A stretch of 46,192 nt of DNA. Source: an uncultured Jannaschia sp. (GTDB taxonomy: Bacteria > Pseudomonadota > Alphaproteobacteria > Rhodobacterales > Rhodobacteraceae). The stretch is taken from assembly GCF_947494055.1 (NCBI RefSeq), contig NZ_CANLTR010000027.1, positions 1-46,192 of the forward strand. The letters are read 5' to 3'. Below the pieces are notes generated by a model that did not search any database, had not been told where the DNA came from, and saw only the letters and a list, made by a program, of their open reading frames with translations. Shown piece by piece: positions 39,463 to 46,192 of the stretch. Within the stretch, counting starts at the first letter, position 1. Every line of letters starts with the position of its first letter. A program made the position numbers and the translations under genes.

Positions 39463-40988
39463 CCGTCGCCGCAGCCGCGCGATCCGCCCGCGGGGGCGTG
39501 GCCTTCCCGCTCGCCTGCGCGGCCGGTGCGGCGGCGGTGCTCGCCCTGCCGCCCCTCTCGGTGCTGCCGGCTGCGCCGCTGGCCTACTCGGCGCTGTTCC
39601 TTCTGGTCGCAGGTGCGCGTCCACGGCGCGGGCTCGCCCTCGGCTATGCCTTCGGGCTTGGATACTTCGCCTTCGGGCTCTCCTGGATCGCCGAGAGCTT
39701 CGCGGTCGACGCCGAGCGCTTTGGCTGGATGGCCGTCCCGGCCGTGTCGGGCCTGAGCGCACTCCTCGCCCTGTTCCCCGCCCTCGCCTGTACCGCCTTC
39801 ACGCGGCTAAAGGCCGGCGGCGCCATGGGCGCGATGGCCTTCGCGACCTGCTGGACGGCGGCGGAGTGGCTGCGCGGCCACGTGCTGACCGGGTTACCCT
39901 GGAATCTGACGGGCTACGCCCTGGCGGAGTTCGACCTGCTCCGCCAGCCTGCCGCCTGGGTCGGCAGCTACGGCCTGGGCTTCGTGTTGGTGCTCGTCTC
40001 CGCGCTAGCGGCGGTCGCGCTACGCGCGGACGGGCGGCGGCGGACGGGCGCGTTTGCCCTCGCCGGGCTGATCTGTATCGCATCGGCGGGTGCCGGTTGG
40101 CTGCGGCTGGCCGCGCCGCCGCCCGACGGCACGGACGTGCGCCTGCGGATCATGCAAGGCAACGTCGCCCAGACCGAGAAGTGGCGACCGGGGCTGCGCG
40201 AGGCGATCTTCGCGCGTTACCTGCGCCTGTCGGCAGCGCCCGGTGCGGCTGACTTGCTGCTTTGGCCTGAGACGGCCTTTCCGGGCTATCTGGGCGAGGA
40301 CGCGGCGGCCGTAGACCGCATTGCGGAGATGCTGGGGCCGAGACAGGTGCTTCTGGCGGGGGCGCCCGACCGCGCCGCGGACGGACAGGGGGTGCGCTAC
40401 TTCAATGCCGTGCAGGCATACGGCGCCGGCGGCGGCCCGATCGCCGACTACGCCAAGCACCATCTGGTCCCGTTCGGCGAATACGTGCCGCGCTGGCTGC
40501 CCGTCGCGCGCCTCGTGGAGACGCCGGGCGACTTCGCGCCGGGGCCGGGACCGCGCACGCTGGCGCTTCCCGGCCTGCCGCTTGTCGGCGTCGCGATCTG
40601 TTACGAGATCATCTTTCCGGGCCACGTCGCCGACAAGGCCATCCGGCCCGGCTGGATCTTCAACGCCACCAACGACGCCTGGTTCGGCACTTCGATCGGA
40701 CCACGCCAGCATCTCGCCTCGGCCCGGATGCGCGCGGTCGAGGAGGGGCTGCCCGTCGTGCGGGCGGCGAATACGGGCATCTCGGCAGTGATCGACGCGG
40801 AAGGTCGTATCCTCGCCCGCCTCGGGATGGAGCGGACCGGCATCCTCGACGCCGAGCTGCCCGCCGCACGGCCCGCGACGCTCTACGCGCGGCTCGGCGA
40901 CCTCGTGCTGCCGCCACTCGTTCTGGCGGCGCTGTTGTCAGCATGGCTTACGGATGGCGGGGCGGCCCGCCTGTGGCGGCGGAACTGA
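39459..40988 (+). CDS. lnt: Apolipoprotein N-acyltransferase Lnt
   Basis: This 509-residue membrane enzyme adds the third acyl chain to lipoproteins. An N-terminal multi-helix part is followed by a nitrilase-type domain with catalytic Glu271 (WPETAFPG), Lys333 (YAKHHLVPFGEYVP) and Cys381 (ICYEIIFPG), matching the E. coli triad spacing. The GTG at 39459 overlaps the lspA stop and is the start; the long open frame upstream (to 38859) is a shadow of the ZIP and lspA genes. Having lspA and lnt in one operon is unusual for chromosomal housekeeping loci and suggests a dedicated lipoprotein-maturation set. Confidence 0.95.
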   Translation: MTVAAAARSARGGVAFPLACAAGAAAVLALPPLSVLPAAPLAYSALFLLVAGARPRRGLALGYAFGLGYFAFGLSWIAESFAVDAERFGWMAVPAVSGLSALLALFPALACTAFTRLKAGGAMGAMAFATCWTAAEWLRGHVLTGLPWNLTGYALAEFDLLRQPAAWVGSYGLGFVLVLVSALAAVALRADGRRRTGAFALAGLICIASAGAGWLRLAAPPPDGTDVRLRIMQGNVAQTEKWRPGLREAIFARYLRLSAAPGAADLLLWPETAFPGYLGEDAAAVDRIAEMLGPRQVLLAGAPDRAADGQGVRYFNAVQAYGAGGGPIADYAKHHLVPFGEYVPRWLPVARLVETPGDFAPGPGPRTLALPGLPLVGVAICYEIIFPGHVADKAIRPGWIFNATNDAWFGTSIGPRQHLASARMRAVEEGLPVVRAANTGISAVIDAEGRILARLGMERTGILDAELPAARPATLYARLGDLVLPPLVLAALLSAWLTDGGAARLWRRN

Positions 40989-41006
40989 CGGGCAAGAGCT
41001 GAGCCC

Positions 41007-41516
41007 TCAGGCGTGGATGTCGATCGGCGTCCCGTCGCGGACCATGGCGTAGATCTCTTCGATCTGGCGGTCGATGACGGCGATGCAGCCCGCCGTCCAG
41101 TCGCGCACGTTCATCGGGTCGATGCCAGTCCGGGGCCCTCCGTGGATGAAAATGTCGCTGCCCGGATGCCGCCCTGCCGCCGCCGCGTAGGCGACGTCCG
41201 TCGCGTTCGGATAGGAGATGCCGATGGATAGGTGAAACTTGCTGTCGGGGTTGCGACGATCGATGACGTAGGACCCTTCCGGGGTGCGCCCGTCGCCCTC
41301 GAACTGCTTGTGGCCCACCGGCGCGAAGCCCAGGCCGATCGGATAGGTCCGTAGGGTACGTCGCGTACCCTCCAGGGCCAGCAGCCTATCCCCCTTGAAA
41401 AGCCGCAGCCGGGTCACGGCGGGGCCGTCATAGGACCGGAACTTGCTCGCGCAGCCGGAAAGGAGGGCGCCCGCGCCCCCGAGGAGCGCCGCGCGCCGCG
41501 TCAATCGTGTCATCAT
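41007..41516 (-). CDS. L,D-transpeptidase-fold lipoprotein (fourth copy)
   Basis: This is a 169-residue protein with a signal peptide ending in a lipobox (LLSGC, Cys22), so it is anchored to a membrane. The YkuD-type domain is of the YafK-like class: LRTYPIGLGFAPVGHKQFEGDGRTPEGSYVI, then IFIHGGPR with His and DWTAGCIAVIDRQI with the catalytic Cys. In E. coli a relative (DpaA/YafK) cleaves the Braun lipoprotein-peptidoglycan bond; whether this one cuts or joins is open. It follows the ZntA/CadA ATPase gene by 72 bases on the same strand, so it may be induced from the promoter at 43935. It converges with lnt. Confidence 0.87.
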   Translation of the reverse strand: MMTRLTRRAALLGGAGALLSGCASKFRSYDGPAVTRLRLFKGDRLLALEGTRRTLRTYPIGLGFAPVGHKQFEGDGRTPEGSYVIDRRNPDSKFHLSIGISYPNATDVAYAAAAGRHPGSDIFIHGGPRTGIDPMNVRDWTAGCIAVIDRQIEEIYAMVRDGTPIDIHA

Positions 41517-41588
41517 GCCTGCCCGTCGCGCCCCGTGGTTCGGTGGCCATTGTTCTTCAGCCCTGAGTAGAGGGCGACGGGCCGCCGA

Positions 41589-43904
41589 TCAATGCCCGTG
41601 CGCCAGCGCGCCCTGCGCCATGCGCGTGCTGACCCGCTCACCGCCCTCGGGCGGCGGCGCGTCGCGCCCGGCGCGCAGCAGCCGCAGAGCATTGGCCACG
41701 ACCAGTAGCGACACCCCCACGTCGGCGGCGATGGCGCCCCACATCGAGGCAAGCCCGAACGCCGTCAGGGCGACGAAGGCGGCCTTGGTGGCGAGCGCGA
41801 GCGCGATGTTCTGGCGGATGACGCCCATGGTGCGGCGGGAATGACCGATAAGCCACGGCACCTTCGCGATGTCGTCGGTCATCAGCGCGATGTCGGCCGT
41901 CTCGATGGCTGCGTCCGAGCCTACCGCGCCCATGGCGATGGCAAAATGCGCCCGCGCCATCGCCGGCGCGTCGTTCACCCCGTCGCCGATCATCGCCACC
42001 ACGTCGTGCCGCGCAACCAGCTCCTCGATCGCCGCGACCTTGTCTTCCGGCAGCAGCTCGGCGCGCACCTCGTCGATCCCGACCTCGGCGGCGACGGCGC
42101 GGGCCGTGCGTTCGTTGTCGCCCGTCAGCATGACGATCGTGCCGACCCCCAACTCGTGCAGCCGGGCGACCACGGCGTGGGCATCGGGGCGGATACGGTC
42201 GCGCAGCGCAATCAGCCCCATCAGCCTGTCGCCCGCGCCGACGGTGACCAGCGTGCTGCCCGCGCCCTCGATCCGCTCCACCAGGTCGCGCGGGATCGCG
42301 CCGTCCAGACCCTTCTCGGCGGCGAAGCGATCGGAGCCGAGCCAGACCGGCTGGCCCTGCCACGTCCCCTCGACGCCCCGGCCTGGGATCGTGCGCGTGT
42401 CCTCGGCGGCGGTGCGCGCGATGCCGTCGCGCTCGCCGCGCGCCAGGATAGCGCGGGCAAGCGGGTGCGAGGAACGCGACTCCAGAGCCACGGCAGCCTC
42501 CAGCAGCTCCCGCTCGGAGGCGTCGCCCAAGGGATGCAGGCCCGCCACCTCCGGCTCGCCCAGGGTGATGGTGCCGGTCTTGTCCATGGCCAGCGCGGTC
42601 AGCCGCGCCGGCGCCTCCACATAGGCCCCGCCCTTGATCAGCACGCCGCTCCTCGCCGAGGAGGCCAGCGCCGCGACGATGGAGACAGGGGTGGAGATGA
42701 CGAGCGCACAGGGGCAGGCGATCACCAAGAGCACCAGCGCGTTGTAGACCCAGTAGTCCCAGGTCCCGCCCGCAAGCAGTGGCGGTGCAAGTGCGATCAG
42801 CACCGCCAACGCCATGACGATGGGCGTATAGATGCGGGCGAAACGGGTCACCCACTGCTCGACCTCGGCGCGGCGCGAATGCGCGTCGCCCACCATGCGG
42901 ATGATCTTCGACAGCACCGTGTCCGAAGCCGGCTTGGTCGCGCGCACCGACAGCGTGCCCTCGCCGTTGATCGTGCCGGCATAGACCTCGTCGCCCGCCT
43001 CCTTGGGCACGAGCGCGCTTTCGCCGGTGATCGGCGCCTGGTCGACGGCGCCCGCGCCGTCTGTCACCTCGCCGTCAAGCGGGATGCGGTCGCCACCGCG
43101 CACGACGAAGCGCGTGCCGACCGCCACCTCCGCCGCCGGCACGTCCGCCTCCGTGCCGTCGGGGCGGATCACCCGCGCCGTGGGCGGGGCGAGGTCCAGA
43201 AGCGCCGAGACCGCGTTGCGCGCGCGGCCCACGCTCCAGCTTTCCAGCGTCAGTGACAGGGCGAAGAAGAACGCCACCGTCGCCGCCTCGAAATACTCGC
43301 CGAGCGCGATGGCGCCCGCGACGGCCACGACCATGAGCAGGTTCATGTCCGGCGAAAGCCGCCGCGCGGAGGACCACGCCTTCGGAGCGACGAGCCAGAC
43401 GCCGAACACTATGGCGATCAGGAAGGCCGCAATCTCCATCAGCGGTATGGGAACCTCGCCATGCCCCGAGAACAGCCCGACCGCCCCGATCGCACCCGAC
43501 TCCACGACGTGCCAGACGAACCCCGCCGCCCATAAGCCCCCCGAGAGGGCGGTGAAGAGCCGCTGGCGGCGGAAATGCGCGGCCTGGTCTGCCTCGGCCG
43601 ACTCGGCGTCCCAGGGCTTGGCGCTCATGCCGGTAGAGCCGACGATCCTGACGATCTGGTCGTCGCGGAGCGGCTTCGCACCTTGCAGCACCGTCATCCG
43701 GCCATTGAGCACGTCGAAGGCCAGATGCTCGGCACCGCCCACCTCGGGCCCGATGACGCGGTTCAGGATCGCCACCTCTTCCGCGCAGTCGAGGCCGTTC
43801 ACACGGAAGCTGCGTCCCGCCTCGGGCGGCGCGCTGGAGGCCTGGACAGCCTGCCCGCCGCAGCAGGCGCCGCACGCCTTCGCGGGCTCGTCGCGCTGTT
43901 CCAT
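41589..43904 (-). CDS. Zn/Cd/Pb-exporting P1B-type ATPase (ZntA/CadA-like)
   Basis: This 771-residue ATPase pumps divalent soft metals out. The N-terminus has an extra CGACCGG site (residues 11-17) and an HMA-like domain whose CxxC is replaced by LDCAEEV, a variant common to ZntA-type pumps. The transport motif Cys397-Pro-Cys399 (IACPCALVISTP), DKTGTITLGEPE, MLTGDN and [22 protein letters not shown] are all intact. Asp in DVGVSLLVVANALRLL fits the ZntA metal site. A MerR-type promoter lies at 43935. Natural substrates Zn(II), Cd(II) and Pb(II) are expected from the family and the sensor. The C-terminus ends with a short His-containing tail. Confidence 0.94.
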   Translation of the reverse strand: MEQRDEPAKACGACCGGQAVQASSAPPEAGRSFRVNGLDCAEEVAILNRVIGPEVGGAEHLAFDVLNGRMTVLQGAKPLRDDQIVRIVGSTGMSAKPWDAESAEADQAAHFRRQRLFTALSGGLWAAGFVWHVVESGAIGAVGLFSGHGEVPIPLMEIAAFLIAIVFGVWLVAPKAWSSARRLSPDMNLLMVVAVAGAIALGEYFEAATVAFFFALSLTLESWSVGRARNAVSALLDLAPPTARVIRPDGTEADVPAAEVAVGTRFVVRGGDRIPLDGEVTDGAGAVDQAPITGESALVPKEAGDEVYAGTINGEGTLSVRATKPASDTVLSKIIRMVGDAHSRRAEVEQWVTRFARIYTPIVMALAVLIALAPPLLAGGTWDYWVYNALVLLVIACPCALVISTPVSIVAALASSARSGVLIKGGAYVEAPARLTALAMDKTGTITLGEPEVAGLHPLGDASERELLEAAVALESRSSHPLARAILARGERDGIARTAAEDTRTIPGRGVEGTWQGQPVWLGSDRFAAEKGLDGAIPRDLVERIEGAGSTLVTVGAGDRLMGLIALRDRIRPDAHAVVARLHELGVGTIVMLTGDNERTARAVAAEVGIDEVRAELLPEDKVAAIEELVARHDVVAMIGDGVNDAPAMARAHFAIAMGAVGSDAAIETADIALMTDDIAKVPWLIGHSRRTMGVIRQNIALALATKAAFVALTAFGLASMWGAIAADVGVSLLVVANALRLLRAGRDAPPPEGGERVSTRMAQGALAHGH

Positions 43905-43934
43905 GATGATCTCCTGCCGATATCTCCGGCCGGA

Positions 43935-43965
43935 GAGATGGGGCCTCTAGCGGCTAGAGGTTCAA
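43935..43965 (-). promoter_or_regulatory. ZntR/CadR/PbrR-type promoter for the ZntA/CadA ATPase
   Basis: Minus strand: TTGAAC (43965-43960), 19-base spacer containing the perfect palindrome CCTCTAGCGGCTAGAGG, and CATCTC (43940-43935). This is the most symmetric of the three boxes. It ends 31 bases before the ATPase start. Confidence 0.85.
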
Positions 43966-44059
43966 GTCCTTTCTCGCGCCGGCTCCAAATTCTGCCGTCA
44001 CATCCGAACCTTGTAGCCCCCGCTGCGTTTGGAACGTGCGGCCACGCGGGGAGTGAACC

Positions 44060-44713
44060 ATGGCGGAGCAGCAGAAGGACCGGCAGGCCAACCTGAAGCG
44101 CGGCATTCGCGTCGAGATCGCCAGCCTCGTCTACAATATTCTGGAAGTCGTCGTGTCGGTGACCGCGGGCCTGCTCACGGGCAGCGCGGCGCTGGTGAGC
44201 TGGGGGCTCGACAGCACGGTCGAGGCCACCTCGGCGGGCACGCTGATCTGGCGGCTGCGTGGCGAGGCGAAAGGCGCCGACCGCCGCACGGTGTTGCATC
44301 GCAAGAAGGTCGCGCTCTCGGTCGTCGCCTGCGCCTTCTGGATCGTGGTGGCCGCAATCCTCTACGAGGCGGTGAGCGCCTTCCTGTCGCAAGAGGCGCC
44401 GGGCTTCAACTGGTGGGGCATCGCGATCCTGTTCGTCTCGCTCGTCGTCAACCCGTTTCTGGCCTGGGGCAAGTACCGCTACGGCAAACGGCTCGAGTCG
44501 CCCGCCCTGAAATACGACGCCAAGGACACGCTGATCTGCCAGTACCAGACAATGGTGGTGCTGGTCGGGATCGGCCTGACGCAATGGCTGGGCTGGTGGT
44601 GGGCCGACCCCGTCGCGGCGCTTCTGATCGTGCCTTACGTCGCGTGGGAGGGGCTCGAGGCGACCAGGGACGCATGGTCGGTCGATCCGGACGACGCCAG
44701 GGACACAGCCTGA
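44060..44713 (+). CDS. CDF-like cation transporter, transmembrane part only
   Basis: This is a 217-residue membrane protein related to the transmembrane half of cation diffusion facilitators. Five or six helices are seen. Acidic metal-site candidates are in SAALVSWGLDSTVEATSA (TM2) and LKYDAKDTLICQYQTMVVLVG (TM5), with Asp replacing the usual His. The C-terminal cytosolic domain is absent. GGGGAG lies before the ATG at 44060. It is divergent from the ZntA/CadA ATPase, with the MerR-type box nearer the ATPase. A similar domain loss is seen in the gene at 31391, but the two proteins are not close copies. Confidence 0.8.
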   Translation: MAEQQKDRQANLKRGIRVEIASLVYNILEVVVSVTAGLLTGSAALVSWGLDSTVEATSAGTLIWRLRGEAKGADRRTVLHRKKVALSVVACAFWIVVAAILYEAVSAFLSQEAPGFNWWGIAILFVSLVVNPFLAWGKYRYGKRLESPALKYDAKDTLICQYQTMVVLVGIGLTQWLGWWWADPVAALLIVPYVAWEGLEATRDAWSVDPDDARDTA

Positions 44714-44871
44714 CGTTCGCTGTCTGAAGCTGTGCAACTTCTGAACTTGCAGGGCTACGTACGATTGAAGGCGGTGGCCACGCGGATCATGCCCAAGCCG
44801 TGTCGGTGACAAAAAGACCCTTACAGGACAGGCAGTGAGCTCTTCGAACGTCTTTGATTAGTTAATATTAG

Positions 44872-45213
44872 TCATTTTCCGCGTACCAACGCCACGGCGC
44901 AGGCCCGCACGGTGGCCAGTTCGGCCTCGCTCGCCTGCCCTTTGCGCCGCGCCCGCCTGGCTCGCCAGTCGAGGCTCTTGATCTGATCGGCCAGAACCAC
45001 GCTCGGTGGATCGTCTGGCCGCGCGGGCGCGATCGTCACCTCGAACGGATACCCCTTCACCTTCGTCGTCATTGGGCAGCACAGCATCAGTCCGATGCGG
45101 TTGTAGGCCGCCGGGCTGATTACCAGCGCCGGTCGATGCCCGGCCTGTTCGTGCCCGGCTTGCGGATCGAAAGTCAGCCACACCACGTCGCCCGCCTCGG
45201 GAACATAGGCCAA
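44872..45213 (-). CDS. mazF: MazF/PemK-type endoribonuclease toxin
   Basis: This is a 113-residue MazF toxin that cleaves mRNA at short sequence motifs. The family core is clear: PEAGDVVWLTFDPQAGHEQAGHRPALVIS, then LMLCCPMTTKVKGYPFEV, then VVLADQIKSLDWRARRA. The likely start is a TTG at 45213, three bases after the antitoxin stop. It is cotranscribed with mazE from the promoter at 45487. The pair would stabilise the island or plasmid through postsegregational killing. Confidence 0.92.
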   Translation of the reverse strand: MAYVPEAGDVVWLTFDPQAGHEQAGHRPALVISPAAYNRIGLMLCCPMTTKVKGYPFEVTIAPARPDDPPSVVLADQIKSLDWRARRARRKGQASEAELATVRACAVALVRGK

Positions 45214-45216
45214 TGC

Positions 45217-45459
45217 TCAGAACGCCTCGTCACCGACTGCGGGACCGGTCTCGACGGCATCATGGCGGTTCGTCTCCGTGATACCCGCCAGCAGGTCGGA
45301 CAGCGCGACCTCCGGGTTGCGCACCGGTTCGATCACCACGCGCCCATCCTCCTCACGCACCTCCACGGGCGCGTCGAGCTCTAGCCGAGCCGCTTGCATC
45401 ACCGCTGCCGGCAGCCGCACCGCCGCGCTGTTGCCCCACTTGCGAACCGTGATGCGCAT
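45217..45459 (-). CDS. mazE: MazE-type antitoxin
   Basis: This is an 80-residue antitoxin with an AbrB/SpoVT-like swapped-hairpin DNA-binding domain (ITVRKWGNSAAVRLPAAVMQAARLELDAPVEV) and an acidic C-terminal tail (LSDLLAGITETNRHD) that would wrap the toxin. AGGGAGATCGATC precedes the ATG at 45459. A strong sigma-70-like promoter and an inverted repeat lie upstream; the antitoxin probably represses its own operon there. Confidence 0.92.
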   Translation of the reverse strand: MRITVRKWGNSAAVRLPAAVMQAARLELDAPVEVREEDGRVVIEPVRNPEVALSDLLAGITETNRHDAVETGPAVGDEAF

Positions 45460-45486
45460 GATCGATCTCCCTATTGCCCACGTTGT

Positions 45487-45515
45487 AAAATATGACCAAC
45501 TTCGTATTGTGTCAA
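45487..45515 (-). promoter_or_regulatory. Sigma-70-like promoter for mazEF
   Basis: On the minus strand TTGACA (45515-45510) is followed after 17 bases by TATTTT (45492-45487). This is close to consensus, and the local DNA is AT-rich. It ends 28 bases before the mazE ATG. Confidence 0.75.
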
Positions 45516-45525
45516 CATTGGATAT

Positions 45526-45555
45526 ACATAAGGAAACTGCGGACTATCCTTATGT
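45526..45555. repeat. 9-bp perfect inverted repeat upstream of mazEF
   Basis: ACATAAGGA (45526-45534) and TCCTTATGT (45547-45555) are perfect inverted arms with a 12-base centre, 11 bases upstream of the -35. It may be an operator for the mazEF complex; no T-tract follows in either direction, so it is unlikely to be a terminator. Confidence 0.55.
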
Positions 45556-45681
45556 CCTTCCAAACGCTATGATTAAAGCAGCGTTTCGAGTAATCGCAGC
45601 GAAAGCTCGCTCCGTCCCGCACTGCCGACCTTCCGGCGTCGCACAGCGAACGGCGGCTTCACATGATTTCTACGCCCGGCT

Positions 45682-46191
45682 CTACTGCAGCGACCCCCGC
45701 CACTCGTCTGCGGCGAGCCGCAGATGCGGACAGGCCCGGACCAGATCGACGGCCTCGCGCAGCGTCGGCAGGTGCATCCGCACGACGGGATCACCGGCCG
45801 AGCTAAGACGTCCCTTCGACATCGCGAAGCGGTGCGTGACCCCCGCGAGGTCGTCGCTCGTCCGCCGGTTCGCCGGATCGCCCCGCTTCCCCTCGACCGC
45901 GATCACCAGCCAGACCGAATAATGCTCGCCGCCGATGTCGGCGGGTGGCGCGGGGAAGTCGTCCGCCGTCACCCCGATCAGGCGGAGCTGGAGGCAGGAC
46001 AGCACCAGCCGGCAGGCATCGGCCAGGTCCTCGACGAAGACGAAGGTGACGGCGTTGTAGGGCTGGACGTAGTGCCCGCCCCGGAGCCGCGCGAGATAGG
46101 GCGGCAGGTAGCGACAGGCCGTGGGCTCGGCCGCGAGGCGCACCGCGAAGCAATGCGGCGCGTATTCGTGGCGGCGTGGTCTGCGGGTGCC
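45682..46191 (-). CDS. Partial protein of unknown family, running off the window
   Basis: The minus-strand frame is open from the window edge at 46191 to a stop at 45682, about 169 residues, with no start in view other than internal GTG codons (for example 46143). It reads RHEYAPHCFAVRLAAEPTACRYLPPYLARLRGGHYVQPYNA, then VTFVFVEDLADACRLVLSCLQLRLIG, then EHYSVWLVIAVEGKRGD, and ends LRLAADEWRGSLQ. It looks like a genuine cytosolic protein with mixed alpha/beta pattern. I recognise no domain. It reads toward mazEF but is separated from mazE by about 220 bases that include the mazEF promoter. Confidence 0.65.
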   Translation of the reverse strand, partial: GTRRPRRHEYAPHCFAVRLAAEPTACRYLPPYLARLRGGHYVQPYNAVTFVFVEDLADACRLVLSCLQLRLIGVTADDFPAPPADIGGEHYSVWLVIAVEGKRGDPANRRTSDDLAGVTHRFAMSKGRLSSAGDPVVRMHLPTLREAVDLVRACPHLRLAADEWRGSLQ

Positions 46192-46192
46192 C

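Noticed and set aside
45573-45794. 73-residue minus-strand frame upstream of mazE
   Set aside because: It is Arg/Cys/Ser-rich, overlaps the end of the partial gene at 45682 in another frame and lacks a start signal.
1-46192. CRISPR arrays, tRNA or rRNA genes
   Set aside because: I saw no regularly spaced repeats and no tRNA-like or rRNA-like conserved stretches on either strand, within the limits of reading by eye.

Overview
The window is GC-rich DNA with dense, mostly ATGA-overlapping operons. Its gene families (HWE histidine kinase remnant, SpoIIAA-like STAS protein, CsoR and CueR sensors, DUF305 and DUF411 proteins, PCu(A)C and SCO chaperones) suggest an alphaproteobacterium, most likely of the Rhodobacterales; that placement is inference. 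Many decayed fragments (recD2, a serine resolvase, two SRAP copies, an IS91-type integrase, a LysR C-terminus, a SCO N-terminus) together with a mazEF pair suggest a plasmid or genomic island built by repeated recombination.

Layout. 1-9 kb: a YihY/BrkB membrane protein, glycogen debranching enzyme GlgX, a WGR protein, then recD2, resolvase and SRAP pseudogenes and a DUF2726 protein. 9-12.2 kb: two small exported proteins, a DsbA-like oxidoreductase and a tandem of L,D-transpeptidases. 12.2-18.6 kb: a copper-type cluster with two CsoR-type operators. It holds a cytochrome c, a membrane DUF305 protein, CsoR, a glutaredoxin-MauE fusion, a secreted DUF305 protein, a Tat-exported His/Met-rich protein I do not recognise, and an outer-membrane barrel. 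19-24.8 kb: a CueR-type cluster (cueR, small Cys-rich protein, Asp-box propeller, DUF411, 46-residue membrane protein, cytochrome c) divergent from the Cu(I) ATPase copA, with one CueR box facing each way. 24.8-28.4 kb: a DUF318-type metal permease, an RcnR/DmeR-like repressor next to its likely operator, a His-tailed MFS exporter and a YqaA-like membrane protein.

28.5-46 kb: a second metal module. A MerR protein with the Zn/Cd/Pb-type cysteine triad sits beside three near-identical MerR-type promoters (all with 19-bp spacers). These face a SCO-DsbB-DsbA-PCu(A)C-SCO-M23-lipoprotein operon, a CDF exporter and a ZntA/CadA ATPase. Between them lie a ZIP transporter with lspA and lnt in one overlapping operon, two more L,D-transpeptidases, a YnfA protein and two short CDF-like proteins. 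The window ends with mazEF and a partial unknown gene.

Read as a whole, the window joins Cu(I) export, Zn/Cd/Pb export and Ni/Co-type export to an envelope-maintenance set: four L,D-transpeptidases, a murein hydrolase, lipoprotein maturation enzymes, disulfide formation and copper chaperones for oxidases. The exporters are familiar. The less familiar part is the envelope set under metal-sensor promoters and the uncharacterised Tat protein plus barrel in the CsoR cluster.
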